Part shown: positions 49,561-60,524 of the stretch, one piece after another
Layout: every line of letters begins with the position of its first letter
Position numbering within the stretch: the first letter of the stretch is position 1
Assembly (NCBI RefSeq): GCF_019175385.1
Contig: NC_083348.1
Location: forward strand, 49,746,950-49,810,949
Reading direction: 5' to 3'
Length of the DNA: 64,000 nt
From: Lycium barbarum
Lineage: Eukaryota; Streptophyta; Magnoliopsida; Solanales; Solanaceae
Notes under the pieces: model-generated
The model's database searches: none
What the model saw: the letters and a program-made list of their open reading frames with translations, nothing else
Told to the model about the DNA's origin: nothing
Made by a program: the position numbers and the translations under genes

Positions 49561-49789
49561 GGAGTTAGGCATGACTCCAACCTGTATATTTACCAAAAAT
49601 CATAATTACACGGAGGATGACATAGACCTTAGCCTCATTTACATAGTGGAGGTTGGATAAATCCATCCTATTTCCCATTTGTATAATAATATTAAGCTGA
49701 AAGTGCTGATTAGTATTGCCTCTACTGTTTGATTGAAACCAACGGTAAAAGGATACTAAGTACATCAAGAGGTGCCACAAAAATTCAAA

Positions 49790-50430
49790 CAAGTCAGCTA
49801 CCATTCGATATGAATTTATTTCTTTTGCTTCTAAATCTGAAATTTGGGAGCCCATCAAGTTCTAGCTTCATTAAAGCTATAACCTTAGCAGGAAGGAGGG
49901 AAGCTTCAGTGAAGATAGTAGAAGTTTTTGAGTCTTCTCCCAAGTTAGCAAATAGGTCCGCTGTAGAATTTCCCTCTCTGTATATATGTTTGAACTCAAA
50001 ATCACCATGTCTAGTTAATCTCTGAATCTTAACAATAATCTCAGTTAGTTGCCAGGGTGGTTTTAGCTTTTCTTTGATCATGTTGATGACCATAAGAGAA
50101 TCAGATTCCACCATAACATTCCGAAAACCATTATCCTTACATATGTTAATCCCTTTCCAAATGGCCAATGCCTCGGTCATATTGTTGCTGCATTGCCCAT
50201 AAAATTCAGCAAAGGCATGACTCATTATACCTCTGTGATCTCTTATGATGCCTCCTCTTCCAGCTGAACCTGGATTTCCTTTACTATAACCATCCACATT
50301 GAATGGTTACAGGTGTCTGTGATTGATCTGCCTTTGATGAAGCCTGTGTGATTAGGTGAGACCAGCTTGTGCATGAGGCAACTAAGTCTTTGATTAACTA
50401 ATTTTGAAAGGATCTTGACTGAAAAATTAT
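49790..50430 (-). pseudogene. LINE fragment: RT scrap fused to RNase H domain
   Basis: At 50430-50310 the minus strand reads FSVKILSKLVNQRLSCLMHK, then a segment with SPNHTGFIKGRSITD, which is block 2 of a plant LINE reverse transcriptase. It then jumps into an RNase H fold (DGYSKGNPGSAGRGGIIRDH, MTEALAIWKGINICKDNG, VESDSLMVINMI, IYREGNSTADLFANLGE) ending near 49794. The catalytic D, E, D residues of RNase H are readable. The core of RT (including its YxDD segment) and the zinc domain are absent, so this is a deleted copy. Its 5' side ends exactly where LTR P starts at 50431. Confidence 0.85.
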
Positions 50431-51930
50431 TGTTACACCTTGGAAAAGTCCCCGTACATGTACAATGAATAGACCAACGAAGGGCATGAGTGTGCGACGT
50501 TTTACTAAGTAGGGAATGACGATTCATGAATTTTTGGAAATAAGAAAGTTGTAGAATTTCAATTCAGCCAGTGGTCGTAAAACAGAATACGGCCTGTAAA
50601 GTGATTTACGGACCGTATACTGCCATCGTCCTCCAACGTTCCAAAAATTTCAACTTTCTGTCCAAAGTTTAAATGGTAAAATACGACCCAGTTTACGGAC
50701 CGTAAACTGAAATACGACCCGTAAACTGTGGTCGTAAACCATCATGACCTTCAGCAAACCTTTCTGTTTTTGATATGCTTAAATACGACCACGTTATACG
50801 GCCCGTAAACTAGTATACGGTCCGTAAACTGTGGTTTACGACCACTGTACACCCCGACGACTGTTCATTAAAAATCAGATTTTGTGATTATTATAAGTGA
50901 CTTTCTCATTCATTTTCATTCATATTTCATCTACAACCTTCAAGAACCCTCTAGAACTTATCCAAACATTTCATCCACAAAATTTAAGAGAATCAAAGGG
51001 AGATCAAGATCAACAACACCAAATCCATGAAACAAAGTGTGTGAAACTCAAGTGAAGTTCATCCAAACCAAGAAATTCCAAGGAAGGAAAAATAGGGTTT
51101 TGAGGAAGGAGGAAGAACTCCACTCTAGGCTTGTTCCACCACCATCTAAGGTAAGTTTTATGACTTTAGCATGTTGTTTAAGGTATTGAAAATCTAAGAT
51201 GCTTGAATTGTAGAAAGACATGGAAAATTGGTCTTAAATGGGAGAATAGTGTCATAATTGAATAGTAGTTGAATAGAACCATAAACGTTGATGTGCCATG
51301 ATTATGAATATGTTGTAAATGATGTTTAGACCAGGAAATAAGCATTATATATGAGAAAACGCGATAACGAACTATAACTAATGTGGAGAAAATAGAAAAA
51401 TGGTGGATTTTGCTCAAAGTATATGAATGACGATTGTTGATACGATATTGTGAAGTGTTGTTGTAAATGTTTGGGAGTTGATATAGACTATGAGAAAATT
51501 AGAATAAATAAAGGAAGTGCTGCCCAATTTTCTCTAGAAATAGTGACGCATTCCCGTAGTCGATTAACTAACGTCAATACGAATTCTTTCGTGAAGGTAG
51601 CGACGTGAAATTAAAGGAGAGCAAGTGAACGATAGCTTAGCTAAACGACAAAGGTATGTGAGGCTAGTCCTTTCTTTCTATGGCATGAATCCCATGATAT
51701 GATTCTTCTTCCTTTCCATGATTCTCCTATATTCCGGAAAGCCAAGAGCTTAAGATTATGAATAGCTATATGAGTCAAGAGATATGATAGGACGTTCCTA
51801 TAAAGTAAATGATGTCGTCCATTTTATACACTCACCTTACATACTAATCCCTTCAAGGTGAGGAAGAATGTTCATGAATGCCCATAATGGAATCGAGGGT
51901 TCACGACCTTACGTCTCGACCCGATTATAT
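50431..51930 (+). mobile_element. LTR P: 3'-truncated plus-strand LTR related to element C
   Basis: It begins TGTTACACCTTGGAAAAGTC, the reverse of the C LTR terminus (CCAAGGTGTAACA). Inside are the palindrome cluster (50571-50850), a TATA box TATAAG (50892-50897) and the TCGAG...CTCGA stem (51893-51919). Similarity fades near 51930, before the GGCC-TAGGC-CGGTG module and the 3' end, so the copy is truncated. No internal domain follows. Confidence 0.8.
50571..50850. promoter_or_regulatory. Palindrome cluster, LTR P
   Basis: The largest cluster in the window: CAGTTTACGG A CCGTAAACTG, TTTACGG A CCGTATAC, TATACGGTCCGTAAACTG and several CGACCCGTAAAC halves. The core ACGG-N-CCGT is kept while the arms are TTT/AAA instead of TAT/ATA (B) or CAT/ATG (C). 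Confidence 0.7.
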
Positions 51931-52922
51931 AAAAACCCATATGGTTACCTGCTCTTGTGCCTAGTGGCTCCAAATGTAGGACTCAAAAATGGCATATGAA
52001 TTTTTTATGTAGTTGAATCCAATTTAAATAAAACGGGTTTAAAAATGAAATTAGATTATTTTGGAGAATTTGAAAATTTCCGTTAAGACAGAAGTATATT
52101 TGAAATGTATAATGACGGGAAGGGTATTTTTGACCCAAATTTGTAATGGAGGATATTTTTAACCTTTTTCCCATAGTAGAGGGGCATTTTTTACCCTTTT
52201 CCTCAACGATTAAAAAACCAAAATTTCTACCTTTCTTTTGTTGATATAACCTACCGGATCCAAAAGATCTAATATGAGTTCAACGATATAATTATCTCAG
52301 TTTTTTTGCTGGTAATAAATGCATAGCTCTGGAGCAATGAGATAACCAATAGTATGTCATTTAGAGAAGAATTACTTCAAACTTGAATTTCTTTAGTATG
52401 GAATAGGTTTTGTTTTGCCGCGTACCATTAACGAGTGCGAAAACAGAATGCTTTCATAGCCTAAAGAAGAAAGGAAATAATAAGCTGATGGAGCTTCAGT
52501 ATCATGCTTACAAGTCAATGTTCATGAAAATGTACCCAAGAAGGTAAAAATGATGGAACAAATAGCTGGGAAATTTTACGACAGAGAAAGCTGATGGGAA
52601 ACTGATGAACTTTAACATACAAAGGAAAATACATGCCGAAATTAATCACCTCAGGTGAGTCAACTGCCACAAATGCTATTCCCTAGCATTGACCACCAGG
52701 CGCATATAAAAAGACCACTATGCTTAACAAATAAAGCTGAGGATACATACCATGACGGATATTAGAATCACCGCCAGAGGCAAAGCCGTCGAGAGAGCAC
52801 AAGGACAGCAAGAGTTCTTTCTGATCATGCACAATAAAAATCGTCTTCATAATTTGCCAGGAAAAATCAGCTGAGGGTGAGTTAAGAAGATGCGATTAAA
52901 GTCCTAGCTACAGTCACAGTCA
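51931..52922. other. Spacer and probable 3' untranslated region of the bZIP gene
   Basis: No gene recognised. A repeat-like motif AAGGGTATTTTTGACCC lies near 52119. Bases nearest 52922 probably hold the 3' UTR of the minus-strand bZIP gene. I see no decisive polyadenylation signal. Confidence 0.4.
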
Positions 52923-55633
52923 TCACATGTGAAGTTGGCCTGAGCCCTCTTTGTGTTTCAAAGAGAGGTCTGCAAATTGTTGATCGAGATCCCTACTAGT
53001 GGTGCGCCGATGGCTAGAAGATGATTGCTGTTTCTGCTGCGGCTGTGGCAGTTGCTGTTGCTGATACAATGCTCGTAGTCTTCCTCTTTCTTTTTCCAGT
53101 ACTTCATGCTCCACTGCGCAGAACATTCACAGGGTTTAATTTCCCGAGAAGCTAATAAAATAAACTTACTATATCAACATTATTAGCTTTTCAATCACCA
53201 CTATCCCAAAAACAGAAAAGTTTTTCCTATTTGAAGTACATATCTAAACTATGAAAGTTCCTCAGACTTGATCAAGGAAAAAATTTGGCTCTAGAAAAGT
53301 TTTAAGTATAATTACTCGACTTTCTTTGTTAAGTTAGATTGTGCAATGTCCTTGAAGCGGAGATCAAACAGTAATCTATAAGATTATAACCCCATTATTC
53401 AATAGTGATAAAAGCATGGTAGCCACTTTTCTTTTTGTTGCTTTCTTCTTTCAAAAGGTAAACGTTTTGATGTTGGAGGCTTGAAGCACAAAAGAGGGAC
53501 CCCCTCTTATGCCAGAACGGCATCTAAAACCCAATGATATTTTTGCAGTGGATTTTTTTGGTTTTGCTCCTTAAGAAACTTTGACCTAGTTCTGTTATCA
53601 CTTGGAAAAGTAGATAACAACTTTGATCTTCTCCCAGGAAGCACAATGGTTTGGGTTGAATCAACTACAATAACACTTCTATTTTTATTAGTTATTAATT
53701 CCAACTATTAGTTATTAATTCCAACATTATTTTCCAGAGTTAAAAGTTAAAACAGCCTTCACAATAAATAGATGTTTATGCTTTCAAAAGTGATCGGCAG
53801 TAAGAATAAAGCATGCTACTGCATATACAGCTCTAAAGAAGCTAGACAAATTCATAAATTTATACAAGTTGGAGATTTCCGGGACATCATTTTTCACAAG
53901 AAAATGACGCTTTCTGGAATTACCACGAGGTATCCCCATTCCTCCAATGTGCTTCCAGTTTTGGGAAAACCAAACCCACTTTCCCAGCTCATCTGAATCC
54001 CAGTCAACCCTAATTTTGAATTATTTAGGTTTGTACTCATTATCAATGTGGTGCATATTCAACTTTACAACACCAATTCAAGCACTGGAAATAGCAAGTA
54101 CAACAATAAAGTATTAACAGATAATGAAGAAACTTACAATACTTTATCAGCTGTTCTTGAGTTAAATTTTCTAAGCGCTGCTTTAGGGCTTTATTCTCCA
54201 TGCTGAGGATAAGATTCTGCTGGTTAAGGAATTCAAGCTCAGCGGACACTTCACAACCCTCAGCCTGGAATAAAAGAAATGATCAGATCAACATTTTGAA
54301 CAATATACAGCATCCATCATACATCCATTTATCTGAGTATATTACTTAAAGCTTCACATGCCTGCAGAACTTGTACATTTCTTTCAAGCTCAGATATGTA
54401 TTGAAGCTTCCGAACTCGTGACCGTTGAGCAAACTGTCTGCATTACATGGCACCTTCTCTTTAATAAACTTCATTATACGTTAAATAATATCTGGACAAT
54501 GTGCAACTAAGTAACACAAATGGCAGATAAGTAAATCAGTTGGCAAATTCCATAATAAAGGAGGATAAATTGTAGGCCAATTATATTCTTCCACACCTAA
54601 ATATCAAGATGCTCCCCCCCCCCCCCCCCCCCCCCCCCCCAAAAATCAAATTAGATGATAGAAGGCCATTTGATTGGTGTGAAGTTTAAGAAAATGTCTT
54701 GTGTAAGTTGATACGTTCAAGTAATGGGCAAAGCGAAATTAATCACTCTCTTTGCATTGCACAGCTTTGGAAAACAAAAGCCCCCTCCAAAGTGGCTCGT
54801 TTCTCTTGGTTGGTGGAAAAGGACGCATGTTTCACACAAGACAATCTCCAAATAAGGGGTATCATTTGGTGCAGAAGGTAACATTTATGTGGAAAGGAAG
54901 CTGAAAGTGTAAATCAACTTCATCTTTTTTTTTTTTTTTTACATTGTAATGTAACTGCTAAACTATGACAAATCTATCGGAATATCAAACGCCTTAAATG
55001 GGTGATGCCGAGAACTTCTGTTGATTACTTCAGTGCTGGAACAGGGGCAACAGGAAAAAGAAGTCATTTTGGTGGAATACCTTTCCAGCTAGTATTTCTG
55101 TGGAACGCATGTAAGGAAAGGAATACTAGATGCTTTGAAGGTAAAGCTAATTCAATCCAAAAGATCAAGTTTAATTGTATACTTCTAGTATTTCTGTGGA
55201 ACGCATGTAAGGAAAGGAATACTAGATGCTTTGAAGGCAAAGCTAATTCAATCCAAAAGATCAAGTTTAATTGTATACTTCTGTTTACTTTGGTGTTAAG
55301 ATGAACTTGTCAATGACGCGGAATCAATACTCAACCTGTTATAATATCTACAAGATTAGAAAGGGATGATTTTCTTTTGGTTTTTTGCTCACTTGTACAT
55401 ATTCCAGAACTTCCTTTTCCCTAGTGCTGCAGATTTAATACAAGTACCTTTTGCCAAGAAAATAAAATAATGTCTTTGCATTAAATTGAATTGTTGAAGA
55501 TGGGAAATTTTACTTTTAGGAGAAGGGTCCAGGAACTTCAGGAGGGCAGAAAAAGAACACAGTCAAGTAAGTTGAGGTGGAGGGAAGAAGAAATGTTCAT
55601 GACACACACACACACACACACATACATACATAC

Positions 55634-55671
<38 letters not shown>

Positions 55672-56939
55672 CATTTTTGTAGCATAAACATGAACAGATT
55701 TGTTGTTAAATGTTAAATCCACCTATTTTAGTCAACATCTATGGAGTTATAAGATTTGAACAACATAGGAATCCCTTGAAAAATTTAAAGAGCATAGACT
55801 ACCCTACTACTTTGGCTGTAGGCCGGTATCATGTTCAGTGTATAATATCTTCAAAGTTTTAGGTAAAAACTCAGAATCACAAGACTTATTATCACTGCAC
55901 TCACTAAGAGATTCAGAAGAAAACAACATGTTCAAATTACTTATTAATGAAGTTAGAATCCTATTTATGGTTATGAGCCTCCAACACACCGAAATATCCA
56001 GTAAAATGATAGTATGGGCATGCAACAAATACAAAACAGAATGACAGACAAACCATGGAAACAGAAACAAAGAACTATACTATAAACAGAAACAAAGAAT
56101 TACCTAAATTATTACTGCAACAGAAACTATAATCACTTGCAAATTTCAACATACTGAAAATATACTTGTTCACTTCACAACTATTTCATTTGGGGTTGCT
56201 GAGCTAGTTACACTTACTGCTTTGCACGTTTTGTGTCAGTTTCTGATGCAGAACTCTTGCTGTGAGAAGAATCCTTTTTTTCACCAGATCCTTTTTGATC
56301 AGGAGGGACAGATTCAACTAAATCCTGCTTGTCACTTCCTGCAGATTTAGGCCTCTCTCCTTCTTGTGGAGGACATGACGGTCCCAAGCTGTGAGTCTTG
56401 ACATTTTCTCTAAAAGGGGAGAGGCCACGGGTATGTGGTATTGCATTTGGAGATGCATCCCGTGCACTACTTTTTTGTCGGTTTGTGGAGTTCTGATCAA
56501 CATGAAATGTGCCATGCCGAGCATTTTTGTAATAGTCAAAGTCTTGGGATCCCCAGGAAGGGGCATGAGTTAAATTTCTGAATTTGTTATCATCTTGAGC
56601 TATGTAATCTAAGTTTGCAATGTTAGCAGCATCAAAATATGTAAAGGAGTCACTAGATGAACGTCGATGGCCACCTCTGCGCACAGGAGTTTCCGGCTCG
56701 TTAAGAAGATCATCTAACCAAGATGGTTGCTCCTCCATAAGACAGCTTTCAGAAGAAGTACGCTGATGGTGTGAACCATCTCTATATTTTGAAATGTCCT
56801 TTTGGGTGACAGTAGAACTAGGGACATAATCTACATACGAAGGAGATATGCTAGGAAACGGACTTTTAGGAGGCAGTAAAGAGCTCTTTCCATTGTACAT
56901 CATATTTCTCATGCTAGATGCCCCCTTGGAATTTGCCAT
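52923..56939 (-). CDS. bZIP transcription factor, At1g58110/At4g06598 type
   Basis: Complement join of four coding exons: 56939-56218, 54437-54362, 54264-54138, 53113-52923 (722+76+127+191 = 1116 bp, 371 codons plus stop). Phases agree at every junction. It starts [20 protein letters not shown]. Residues 1-235 are a Ser/Pro-rich family-specific region with [35 protein letters not shown] and [13 protein letters not shown]. The basic region spans exons 1 and 2 (TDTKRAKQ joined to [20 protein letters not shown]). A leucine zipper/coiled coil ([20 protein letters not shown]) and a Gln-rich tail with ALYQQQQ follow. Recognition is from memory of the Arabidopsis proteins. It should be a nuclear DNA-binding or dimerising factor. 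The invariant Asn of the bZIP basic region is replaced. Introns are 1780, 97 and 1024 bp; the second uses a GC donor. Confidence 0.92.
54265..54361 (-). other. GC-AG intron of the bZIP gene
   Basis: The minus strand reads CTGCAG, then GCATGT at the donor and TTTATTCCAG at the acceptor. Only this cut keeps the family sequence VLQ-AEG in frame. Using the nearby GT four bases downstream of the exon end would create an immediate stop. Confidence 0.8.
54614..54650. repeat. C37 homopolymer in bZIP intron 1
   Basis: Thirty-seven consecutive C on the plus strand, so G37 in the transcribed sense, followed by A5. Confidence 0.9.
54690..55310 (+). pseudogene. LINE zinc-domain (zf-RVT) fragment inside bZIP intron 1
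   Basis: The plus strand reads [20 protein letters not shown], then [12 protein letters not shown], which matches the zf-RVT segment of plant LINEs (WKxKAPxKVxFFxW...). After a frameshift comes [20 protein letters not shown], the typical 3' part of that domain. It is opposite in strand to the bZIP gene. Stops and a 96-bp internal duplication show it is dead. Confidence 0.75.
55089..55280. repeat. Two-copy 96-bp tandem duplication
   Basis: Copies at 55089-55184 and 55185-55280 start CTAGTATTTCTGTGGAACGC and differ by one base (GGTAAAG versus GGCAAAG), so the duplication is recent. Confidence 0.92.
55602..55671. repeat. (AC)n(ATAC)n(AT)n(GT)n self-complementary microsatellite
   Basis: ACACAC runs into ACATACATAC, then ATATATAT, then GTGTGT. 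The two halves are reverse complements, giving a stem of about 30 bp in intron 1. Confidence 0.9.
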
Positions 56940-56961
56940 AGCAAAGCACAGAAGATCCCAG
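56940..56961 (-). other. Probable 5' UTR piece of the bZIP ATG exon
   Basis: The minus strand has a long pyrimidine tract (TTTCCTTTCTTTTTTTC) then TTCTTTAG, a plausible acceptor 22 bases before the ATG. A matching donor, AACAG then GTGAAT, lies at 60042/60041. If correct, a non-coding first exon lies at about 60042-60290 and an intron of about 3.1 kb spans the transposons at 58413-59803. This is inference from splice-like motifs only. Confidence 0.35.
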
Positions 56962-57059
56962 CTAAAGAATGAGATAAAGGTAACGTGTATGAAAAAAAGA
57001 AAGGAAACAATTGTATCCATAAATAAGAAGACAAAATTACCAATTTAAATCAATGCTAG

Positions 57060-58404
57060 AGAATTTACAAGTAGCTTATTCTAAAGCACCAGAAAAAAAA
57101 AAAAAGTAAACAAATAATCAGTCAGATGGACAAAGAAGCTAACTTTACTATAGTAAATCTATCCAGAAACAAATCCCATTATATCACGAGGCAAAGTCTA
57201 ACCGGAAAATCTGAGAACTTCTATGCTAAAAACCAATCAATAGAAGTCAATTTTCCAACCTAATACTAAGACGAGAATAGGAAATATATGGAATAAAAGT
57301 TACACACTACTAGGAAAAGCTCGTGTGCCTCTGCATCACGTGATTAAAGAGGATATCAGGATATGGAACAAATGGACCATGAACATTTTATTTCAAGATA
57401 CTAAGAGTGAATGAAAGGGGGAAGAAGAGAAGGTGAAAGAGCATGTTTATCACCAACAGAGGATCGAAGAAGATTGTATGCTCACCTCAACTATGCAGAA
57501 GCACTCAAAATAGATAGACAGAATGAATGCTCGCCTTAAATTTGCAAAAGCACTCAAAACAGACTGCCATCTTCTTTGGGCAATTCTTTCTTTTTTCTTC
57601 ATTGTTCAGGGAAAGAGGATTAAATGTGTATAACATGTGTTAATCCAAAAATTCATCAGAATATTATGTTCGCCACAAATCAAAGTCTGAACTATCTGGT
57701 TGCAGTGATATGTACCAAGCATTTACTAATAAATACGCTATCATTTTAAGGAAAAGGGTTCAAAATAAAAGATCAATAACAAGGGAAAGAAGAATAGTGA
57801 AATACATAATATCCCACCTTCTTCAAATGGAAGGAAAAAAACATTTCCTAACTTTGTAACAGGAAGCTATGCTTTTCTTTAGTTATGATGTTTTGTGTAG
57901 AATAAAGAAGTATAGACCTGACTTGAGGCCTGTGATTCAGAAGAAATTCCAATAGCTTTGGAATGAATATTGTTATGAAGTTATAGCTACAGTATTTCAT
58001 TAGAGTCATGTTAGCAAAGTAGTCAAGACATGTTGGTGGACAGGTACAAATTCCGGATCGATCTCTAAGGAATCCTATTACAAGCTTTTGTTCAACTTAG
58101 CAGCAAATAGTGTGGATTCATTTAGAGAATTAGATTGAAAGTGAATCTCCTCTGGCTTTACCAGTAAGCAAAGCAAAAACTTGCTGCATGTTTGAAAGAG
58201 CACATTACGTGTCAGACAAGTGTAGTACATATTTGCATCTCTAGATCACTACAAACAAGTAGCTCTAGGCATCCAAGTTCAAGGATATAAATCAAAGCCC
58301 TGCCTCGATTGAAGAGCTTGTCAAAGGAGTTGTCATTGAAGAAGTGAACACCACACGTAGCAGGACGATAAGGCTTTCAGCAACATTAACTCTTCTCGGA
58401 ATGC
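57060..58404. other. AT-rich stretch, no gene recognised
   Basis: No open frame resembling a protein. It is probably intron or promoter of the bZIP gene. Confidence 0.5.
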
Positions 58405-58412
58405 ATTTGGAA

Positions 58413-58789
58413 CAGTGTGATCAAACGCAAAAAGCGCAAAAAAGTTGTAAGGTACATTGGGGCTTCAAGCGCAAAGCACAAATAAACGTGGGCTTTTATG
58501 AAGAAAGACACAAATAGAGGGAAAAAAATACAAATATATATGCGTAGTCCAAGACTAATAATTAAAATGAAAAATAACAAATATATGGACAAAGAAAATT
58601 GAAAACATGTTACAATAAAGTGAAAAATCAATTGTTTAGTGTTGCCTCTTCAGGATTAGGTTTATTGCAAGGAAAAGTATGTCTTATAGCGTTGTTGATG
58701 ACGACACTAAAGCGCCCATGAAGTGAGACGAAGAGCTCAACATGTTTTGTGCCTCGCTTTAGGACTTAAGCGCGCCTTTGATAACACTG
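58413..58789. mobile_element. 377-bp hAT-type MITE
   Basis: Terminal inverted repeats CAGTGTGATCAAA and (reverse complement of the right end) CAGTGTTATCAAA, with a perfect 8-bp duplicate ATTTGGAA (58405-58412 and 58790-58797). The CAGTG start and 8-bp duplicate are hallmarks of hAT elements. The interior is GCGC-rich (AAGCGCAAAG, CTTAAGCGCGCC) with no coding region. Confidence 0.92.
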
Positions 58790-58857
58790 ATTTGGAAACT
58801 ATTAATCAGCCAAAAAATTCCAACCAGGATAACTCAAACTACATTTTTGTTATAACT

Positions 58858-59005
58858 GTGGTATCCGGGCCATATTGTGCGCACCTCGACTAATTCCACA
58901 GGATACCTGGCACCTCCCACCAACAACAGATACCAGGAAACTCTGTCCACCAAGACTAGAACAAATAGGAAGAAATCACCTAGTGTTTTTTGTCAAACTG
59001 TAGCT
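58858..59005 (-). mobile_element. TS-like SINE
   Basis: The reverse complement reads AAAACACTAGGTGATTTCTTCC, TGGTGGACAGAGTTTCCTGG, TGGTGGGAGGTGCCAGGTAT, then TTAGTCGAGGTGCGCACAAT and GGATACCACAGTTAT. I recognise this as the body and 3' end of the TS SINE common in nightshades. The tRNA-derived head appears lost, so the copy is 5'-truncated. Confidence 0.75.
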
Positions 59006-59429
59006 TTGCTACCTCTATGTAGACACTTCAGGATCAATCTCTCCTCACTAAGTGACTTTATCATGGGAACCCCATGTCAAACCAACAACCACGACTACTT
59101 AGCCTCAACCCCCCAATAGATGGGATCCACGACCTGAATCATATGTACCCTTTCTGTTATATTTGGCCGTGTTACATTCCACTATTCAATAATTTGTCTA
59201 GACAAATTTTTTTTTTTTTGTTTTTTGAAAATGTAACATTTTGTCTAGACAAATTATGATCTCTTGGAAACTAGTGGTCTCTAAAGCTCATACTTATTCT
59301 TGCACCTGACATACGGATCCCTAAATAAACTAAAAATACTACTAGAAAATACAGGACCTAAGGTAAGTATGCCAATAGGATTGAACCTTAATCCCAACTA
59401 CTTGGCGCAACATACATGGCGGAAACTAG
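59006..59429. other. Unassigned stretch with repeat scraps
   Basis: CCCCCCAATAGATGGGATCC (59109) and CCCAACTACTTGGCGCAACA (59393) look like scraps of other short interspersed repeats. No gene. Confidence 0.35.
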
Positions 59430-59803
59430 AGGTGTCAAATGGGTAGGTTGGGCTGAATTTGGGCAGGTAAAATAATAAATTGACCCCGCCCAAAAGTTAC
59501 TTGGCTGAAATGGGCTAAAATGCGGGTCATAACCGAACCCGCCCAATTCTTACTAAGTTTTAATTGCTTTATTTGTTCTTTCATAATATTTTAGTACCTT
59601 ATGAAATTATTATTTTTCTTAATTATGGCTCTATTTTTCATATGACAAGATTTCTCATGAGTCTATTTGGGCTACATATCAGCCCAACTTTTGATAGGCT
59701 GAAATGGGTTGAGCTAATAAATGCGCAAGTCAATAATCCGCCCAAACTTGGACGGATTGGGCGGCGGGTCATGTTTTGATGGGCTAATTTTGGCACGTCT
59801 AGC
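59430..59803. mobile_element. MITE with AGGTGTCAAA ends
   Basis: The left end is AGGTGTCAAATGGG and the reverse complement of the right end is ACGTGCCAAAATTAG. A CTAG duplicate flanks both sides. Subterminal GGGC-rich repeats (CCGCCCAA, GGGCGGCGGGTC) resemble the nightshade group whose ends read GGTGTCAAA...TTTGACACC. The superfamily is uncertain. Confidence 0.6.
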
Positions 59804-60520
59804 AGAACCCTATGTGAAATCATTATCAACATACACATACACACACAATCAGAGATTACGTCCACGTTAAACATCTAAACGAGCAAAAAAAGAATTGATA
59901 TAACAACTACTGATGGGCGATTAGGAAAGCAAGTAAACTAAAATAGACACACATTTACCCCCAAATCTCATGCTTAACATAATAACTTATTTGAATTTAA
60001 CTTTTCTCACCAATTGAACAAACAAAGTTAAGAAGATTCACCTGTTTTTTCTCTTTTCACCCTAATTCTTTTACGTGTAATTGGCACAAAATTTCCCAGC
60101 TAAAAGAAGGCAATTAACGATAAGGAATATATGAAGAGAATTTTACCGAGGTAAAAAAGTGTAGAGCTATATTGATAATAATGAAGATCTCAAAATAATG
60201 AAGATCTCAAAACAATGTGATGAAAAATGGAAAATTAAATCAACTTTAATTTCTTCTTCTTGTGTAAATCTATCTAGTACTTTCTTTCTCCTTCACGTCT
60301 AATGTTGAGAAGGGGACATTGACAACCCAAAATGAGATGGCTTTTTATTATTTTACACTCTCATCCTCAAAGTTCTTTGGTATTCGTGTAAACACCCGTA
60401 TTGTGTATCACCCTTCTCAATACACTCTTCAGGAGTCCGGAACCAAAATAACCAAAAAAAAAAAAAAATTTGAATCAAAATATCCCAATAAAAAAAAAGG
60501 TTACATAAATATCTTTAGCA
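59804..60520. other. Probable promoter/5' region of the bZIP gene
   Basis: No protein-coding frame recognised. It contains a possible non-coding exon end (60042) and a two-copy repeat AATGAAGATCTCAAAA at 60180-60212. No clear TATA box could be assigned. Confidence 0.3.
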
Positions 60521-60524
60521 CAGT

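Noticed and set aside
53507..53704. 65-codon frame in bZIP intron 3
   Set aside because: No recognisable domain, and it is inside an intron.
55807..56070. Frames in bZIP intron 1
   Set aside because: No homology, and they lie within an intron defined by matching splice phases.
56214..57020. Upstream methionine MDTIVSFLFF as the bZIP start
   Set aside because: The family start MANSKG is 28 codons downstream, and a likely splice acceptor lies between them.
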